Of a stretch of DNA of 64,000 bases, positions 61,201 to 64,000 are shown one piece after another. Each line of letters begins with the position of its first letter. The first letter of the stretch is position 1. The DNA comes from Ancylomarina longa (GTDB taxonomy: Bacteria > Bacteroidota > Bacteroidia > Bacteroidales > Marinifilaceae), in contig NZ_RJJX01000013.1 in the NCBI RefSeq assembly GCF_003996985.1, forward strand, positions 1 through 64,000, read 5' to 3'. The notes beneath the pieces were generated by a model. That model was not told where the DNA came from and searched no databases. It saw nothing but the letters and a program-made list of their open reading frames with translations. A program made the position numbers and the translations under genes.

Positions 61201-62705
61201 TGCGATTGAGAGAAGAATCCATCCAGAGAAAGATTTTTATACTCGTAATCGTTGAAATTAAGATTACTAATGTTTCCTTTCATTATTCCTTTCGTTGTCT
61301 CTTCGTCGGTAGAACCATTCACGGAAACATTTAATGATACTGTACCTACTTTATCCTGTTCTAAGAAGCCTCCAAGATTAAAATCTGTAGTTTTCAAATC
61401 CCCATTAAAAACAAGTCGATTGTCTTTTTTATTAGGTTTAAAGAGGATATCTGTTTTTATACTTCCTAAATCTGTTTTAAAGTTGCCGTAAAAAACAAAA
61501 TCATTAATAAAGCCGTTGAATTTACCTTTATAATGAATCAAACCTAGATTACTAAAATATTCAGGAAAATTTAAATTTTCCTTATCATATCCCGGGATAT
61601 ATACTTTTTCAATGTCTGCTATGCTAGTGGTCAATTCGTCAAAATTTGCTTCCAAATATGCATCTCTCAAATAGGGAAGACCATTCATGTAGAATTGTCC
61701 TTTTAAGATGGTTTGTTCTCCATAAATAACATCAATATCCTTACCTTTCAGATCAAAGACAGTACCATAAATGTGTCCTTTTATACGTCCTGTTTCTCTG
61801 AATCCTTCTAACTCATCGTTAAAGTAGGCTACATCTAAAAAGCTTATTTTTGACGAGTTTAGGAGGAAATCCAATTGCATTTTTTTTGTAAATTTTCGCC
61901 AATATCCTTTGCCTGGTTCATAGTTAAAGTGCAGATATTTTGCATTTAACTCACTATGAGTAGCTGAAATTTTGACATCAGTTAATCCCCATTGATGGCT
62001 AGTGACCCAGGAGTTAGCTTTAAAATCCTTTAATTTAAAACCTGATTTTTCGGAGCAACTTAGATGTTGTATCTGAAAATTAATGGAATCTCCAATTACT
62101 TTTATATCTCTGGCTTTTAAGTATATATTTTTAACCAAAATATCGTCGTAATTTATCCCGAATTTTTGGGTTTTGGCAGCAACTGTTTTATATCCAAATT
62201 GAGAATCAGAGATATCAATATTTGAAACTAAAGTAATCCATGATTTTTTAGTGGTATCTATGGCAGGGGTTGCATTTTTATTTCTGAGAGAATCTAAAAA
62301 GACCTCCATATTTAGAATGCGATTTTTATCCTCGTAAAGGTTTACAAAAGTTTTGCTTAAACTTAATTTGTTAACGTAGATATGCTTAGTATCCAAATTA
62401 AAAGAGTCTATTTTAACCTTTAAATTGCCGACGTATACTAATGTGTCCTTCTGATAATCTTCCACATACAATCCTTTAATGATAATGCTTTTAAAGGGAG
62501 ATATATTAACACCCTGTATGGACACAGGAGTATGGGTTTGTTCAGAAATAGAAACAGCTATTTTCTGACTTACATAAGTTTGCACCCCACTGCTCAAAAA
62601 TATCAAGTAAGCGAGAAGGGGTAAAAGTAGAAGGACGATAATGGTCCAGATTGATATTTTGAGAAATTTTTTAATAATTTTGTATTTTCTTTGTGAGCAG
62701 CACAA
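58227..62705 (-). CDS. tamB: TamB-like translocation/assembly module protein
   Basis: 1492 residues: an N-terminal membrane anchor (about 17-33), a very long beta-rich periplasmic body with repeated amphipathic strands, and a C-terminal TamB (DUF490) domain (about 1150-1480) with FKIFGDYTIQTGSYLFTLQ and NDKITINGNVG. TamB-family proteins bridge inner and outer membranes and move phospholipid or assist barrel assembly. No ATG exists near the 5' end: the ORF opens at TTG 62705 after an in-frame stop, and the next ATG is about 130 residues in, beyond the anchor. The TTG is therefore the best start. It is divergent from tsaD. Confidence 0.9.
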   Translation of the reverse strand: MCCSQRKYKIIKKFLKISIWTIIVLLLLPLLAYLIFLSSGVQTYVSQKIAVSISEQTHTPVSIQGVNISPFKSIIIKGLYVEDYQKDTLVYVGNLKVKIDSFNLDTKHIYVNKLSLSKTFVNLYEDKNRILNMEVFLDSLRNKNATPAIDTTKKSWITLVSNIDISDSQFGYKTVAAKTQKFGINYDDILVKNIYLKARDIKVIGDSINFQIQHLSCSEKSGFKLKDFKANSWVTSHQWGLTDVKISATHSELNAKYLHFNYEPGKGYWRKFTKKMQLDFLLNSSKISFLDVAYFNDELEGFRETGRIKGHIYGTVFDLKGKDIDVIYGEQTILKGQFYMNGLPYLRDAYLEANFDELTTSIADIEKVYIPGYDKENLNFPEYFSNLGLIHYKGKFNGFINDFVFYGNFKTDLGSIKTDILFKPNKKDNRLVFNGDLKTTDFNLGGFLEQDKVGTVSLNVSVNGSTDEETTKGIMKGNISNLNFNDYEYKNLSLDGFFSQSQFDGKISIQDPNIGFDFAGKIDFSQKVPTMNFSSHILHAKLFPLHLSKKDLKSELSLSINANFTGSGVDNANGIIEINNTNYKNSLGEFSLNKLTINSFTSPDFKRLTLESDVSDAKVEGNYEVGSLISSIANMAYYYLPAYAPNKDYTKIDSTNNFKFSLHLKDVDSITKVLYPDINLASHTNLDGIIVAKDHKLEMHFNSPSLSVQGKNFDELKIDLETNNHQLELKGRTNRLAFSDDFRLYNLTNKITVGKDKIKLDVLWNNWDKRTYSGYLSAEGMVKKSKASGNPIWNINLLPSTLIMDDSIWNIPSSQIVIDSTSYQVDNFKIQRQNQYFGLDGKISTNPKDSIRFEVHNISLKNLNNLTRDKKIGVNGLVRGYVQLSDLYGNRYSNSNLMIEDLIFNQDTLGNLYLISDWDKDQRKLSFSSFTNYNSKKELSLEGNYFPESDSINMNIDMQDLRMGLLSPYLQDNISNIKGNTSGNLHLEGSTEEPRSSGKLKFKNVSFTINELKTTYYCNDSIKITPKEFQFNKFRLIDQHDKIATIYGVISHEQLQNFNLDLAINTQNFNILNTKVTDNELFYGQAYLTGITHLFGPTDNMDIDITAKTDKNTRIYIPLNNSGDIQESNFITFVNSTHFVNNKESDQYKIDLSGIKMNCDLDITPETEVQIIFDSKIGDVLKAKGNGNLKLEIDTKGDFKIFGDYTIQTGSYLFTLQDVINKKFDLSNGGNIKWTGDPYNATVNINAVYNVKTTLYDLLLNTPYIDNTRKVPVQCNMNLSNRLENPNIKFSIAFPTLDQQTQSILEGLFSTEDEMNKQILSLLVLNRFYTPEYLRSTDPNFENKNSSYAVGITTSELLSNQLSNWLSKISNDFDIGVSYRPGDELTSDEIELALSTQIFNDKITINGNVGTGNSQQRANDIVGDMDVNIKLDKKGKLHLSAFTRSNEYLVYEESRNTQGIGIFYKEDFNTFSGLLKKYLNFLKPTKNKFPHK

Positions 62706-62822
62706 AATTAGCTAAAAAGAAGAAGAATAGTATGCATAGATTGGTGCGATTGAGTGGATTTTTGATTTTTTTAACGATTTGTAGGACAAATTCTCTTTCA
62801 GCTCTGATATAATATAAATTTA

Positions 62823-63845
62823 ATGAGTATAACAATTTTAGGAATCGAATCATCATGTGATGACACTTCTGCATCTATTTTAAGAGATGGAGTTATTTTT
62901 TCAAATATCATTGCAAGTCAGGATGTACACATGGAATATGGAGGAGTAGTTCCTGAATTGGCATCACGTGCCCATCAAAAAAACATAATTCCAGTTGTTC
63001 ATCAGGCAATAGAGAAAGCTGGTATTCAGGCCAATGAAATTGATGCAGTTGCATTTACTAGAGGACCCGGATTACTGGGTTCTTTAATGGTTGGAACCTC
63101 TTTTGCTAAGGGGTTTGCATTATCTCAGAATATTCCTCTAATTGAGGTTAATCACTTACAAGCACATATTTTAGCACATTTTATCGATGATGTAAACAAT
63201 AAATACGAACATCCTGAATTCCCATTTCTAGCTTTACTTGTGTCAGGTGGAAATTCACAAATTATAGTTGTTAAAGATTATTTGACGATGGAAGTAATCG
63301 GAGAAACTATTGATGACGCAGCAGGGGAGGCCTTTGACAAGTGTGCAAAAGTGATGGGCTTGCCTTATCCTGGAGGACCAATAATTGATAGCAATGCGAA
63401 GAATGGGAATCCCCATGCTTTTGAATTTAATCGACCACGAATAGCTGGTTTAAATTATAGTTTTAGTGGATTAAAAACCTCATTTCTTTATTTTGTAAGA
63501 GATAGGATCAAGGAGAATCCTAATTTTATTCAGGAAAATAGGAACGATTTATGTGCTTCGTTACAATATACAATTGTAGAGATACTTATGAATAAGGTGA
63601 AGCGGGCAGTTAAGGAAACAGGAATAAAGCAAGTAGCGATTGCTGGTGGTGTTTCTGCTAATTCAGGCTTACAAGATGCATTGCGTGAAGCTGAAGCAAA
63701 TAAAAATTGGAAAGTTTTTATTCCTCAATTAGGATATTCTTTGGATAATGGTGCTATGGTAGCTATTACCGGATATTTTAAATTTTTAAAAAATGAGTTT
63801 GTAGGGCAGGAAACTGCGCCTTTTGCGAGAATGACTATAAAGTAG
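62823..63845 (+). CDS. tsaD: tRNA N6-adenosine threonylcarbamoyltransferase
   Basis: Transfers the threonylcarbamoyl group to A37 of ANN-decoding tRNAs. ASKHA-fold motifs are GIESSCDDTSASI (7-19), the metal-binding EVNHLQAHILAH (H111, H115), LVSGGNSQI, DDAAGEAFDK, KVMGLPYPGGP and the C-terminal DNGAMVAI with the metal aspartate. The 340-residue length is normal. It is divergent from tamB and precedes a convergent gene cut by the window edge. TrmO in this window acts on the same nucleoside. Confidence 0.97.
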   Translation: MSITILGIESSCDDTSASILRDGVIFSNIIASQDVHMEYGGVVPELASRAHQKNIIPVVHQAIEKAGIQANEIDAVAFTRGPGLLGSLMVGTSFAKGFALSQNIPLIEVNHLQAHILAHFIDDVNNKYEHPEFPFLALLVSGGNSQIIVVKDYLTMEVIGETIDDAAGEAFDKCAKVMGLPYPGGPIIDSNAKNGNPHAFEFNRPRIAGLNYSFSGLKTSFLYFVRDRIKENPNFIQENRNDLCASLQYTIVEILMNKVKRAVKETGIKQVAIAGGVSANSGLQDALREAEANKNWKVFIPQLGYSLDNGAMVAITGYFKFLKNEFVGQETAPFARMTIK

Positions 63846-63857
63846 ATTAGAAAATTA

Positions 63858-64000
63858 TTATTCGGAGAGATTAAGGTAATTTTTTAATACCGAAATTGCA
63901 TGTTCGTTAAAATGGGAGAGATCCAAAACTTGAATTTCTTTATTTTTAAGAATAAGGTTTAAGTGCTTATTTGTGATATTTATTTCCTTTATATCCTTCA
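63858..64000 (-). CDS. C-terminal fragment of an unidentified gene (cut by window end)
   Basis: A minus-strand frame is open from the right edge to TAA at 63858-63860 and encodes 47 residues ending LSHFNEHAISVLKNYLNLSE. The fragment is lysine-, asparagine- and leucine-rich with a helical look. Too little is present to name it. It converges on tsaD with only 12 bases between the stops. Confidence 0.5.
   Translation of the reverse strand, partial: KDIKEINITNKHLNLILKNKEIQVLDLSHFNEHAISVLKNYLNLSE

Noticed and set aside
62671..62874. Minus-strand 67-codon ORF between tamB and tsaD
   Set aside because: It overlaps the tsaD start and the tamB start in the wrong frame, and is low-complexity.

Overview
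The window is AT-rich chromosomal DNA from a Bacteroidota bacterium. The evidence is families nearly confined to that phylum (DUF4494, DUF4831, DUF5522, DUF6515-like and START-like proteins), Bacteroidota-type promoters (-7 box TAnnTTTG), general scarcity of Shine-Dalgarno sequences and a 3-hydroxyacyl-CoA dehydrogenase/enoyl-CoA hydratase fusion. NhaD, a tandem ClC pair and the general gene set fit a marine member of the Marinilabiliales (Marinifilum/Labilibaculum/Ancylomarina type). That placement is inference, not something the sequence proves.

Layout. 0.1-2.1 kb: ECF sigma factor with a small membrane partner, a GC-rich interspersed repeat, a 22-bp tandem array and a small DUF6249-like membrane protein. 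2.2-9.6 kb: four-gene beta-oxidation operon (acyl-CoA ligase, dehydrogenase/hydratase fusion, thiolase, acyl-CoA dehydrogenase). 9.9-13.1 kb: LptF/G permease, a DUF5522 mini-gene and fmt, then a START-like protein. 13.4-15.0 kb: duplicated tRNA-Met genes, DUF4494 and trmO. 15.1-17.5 kb: a heme operon (membrane protein, hemF, hemH). 17.7-24.8 kb: POT peptide transporter, nnr, DUF4831, a beta-barrel protein and a scramblase-like protein. 24.8-26.1 kb: a 1.4-kb gene-free divergent region with a long 21-bp-phased array. 26.2-33.3 kb: pepD, a second copy of the GC-rich repeat, an operon of pncB, a D-threonine-aldolase-like enzyme and DUF2062, an MFS transporter and a DUF6515-like protein. 33.3-41.4 kb: purA, a (p)ppGpp synthetase/hydrolase with Fur, and nitronate monooxygenase with two M16 peptidase subunits. 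41.7-46.9 kb: two ClC paralogues, a second 21-bp array and hutG. 46.9-50.0 kb: an accessory islet of transposase fragments, a lipoprotein gene broken by an amber codon, a decayed group II intron and a class II Fic gene between direct repeats. 50.0-64 kb: small membrane and secreted proteins, glyA, a TauE-like transporter, exbB-exbD-tonB, nhaD with a small upstream ORF, tamB and tsaD. A gene fragment runs off the right edge.

Most of the window is ordinary core genome organised in short operons with clear intrinsic terminators. The least explained signals are the tandem arrays with an exact 21-bp period (two helical turns, seven codons) and no constant unit. Two of them keep a C-R-A-G core at the same position of the period although the rest of the unit differs. 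Next come the Fic islet with its promoter-straddling inverted repeat, a terminator-like hairpin just before the nitronate monooxygenase start, mutually exclusive hairpins in the glyA leader, and ClC proteins lacking the proton glutamate.
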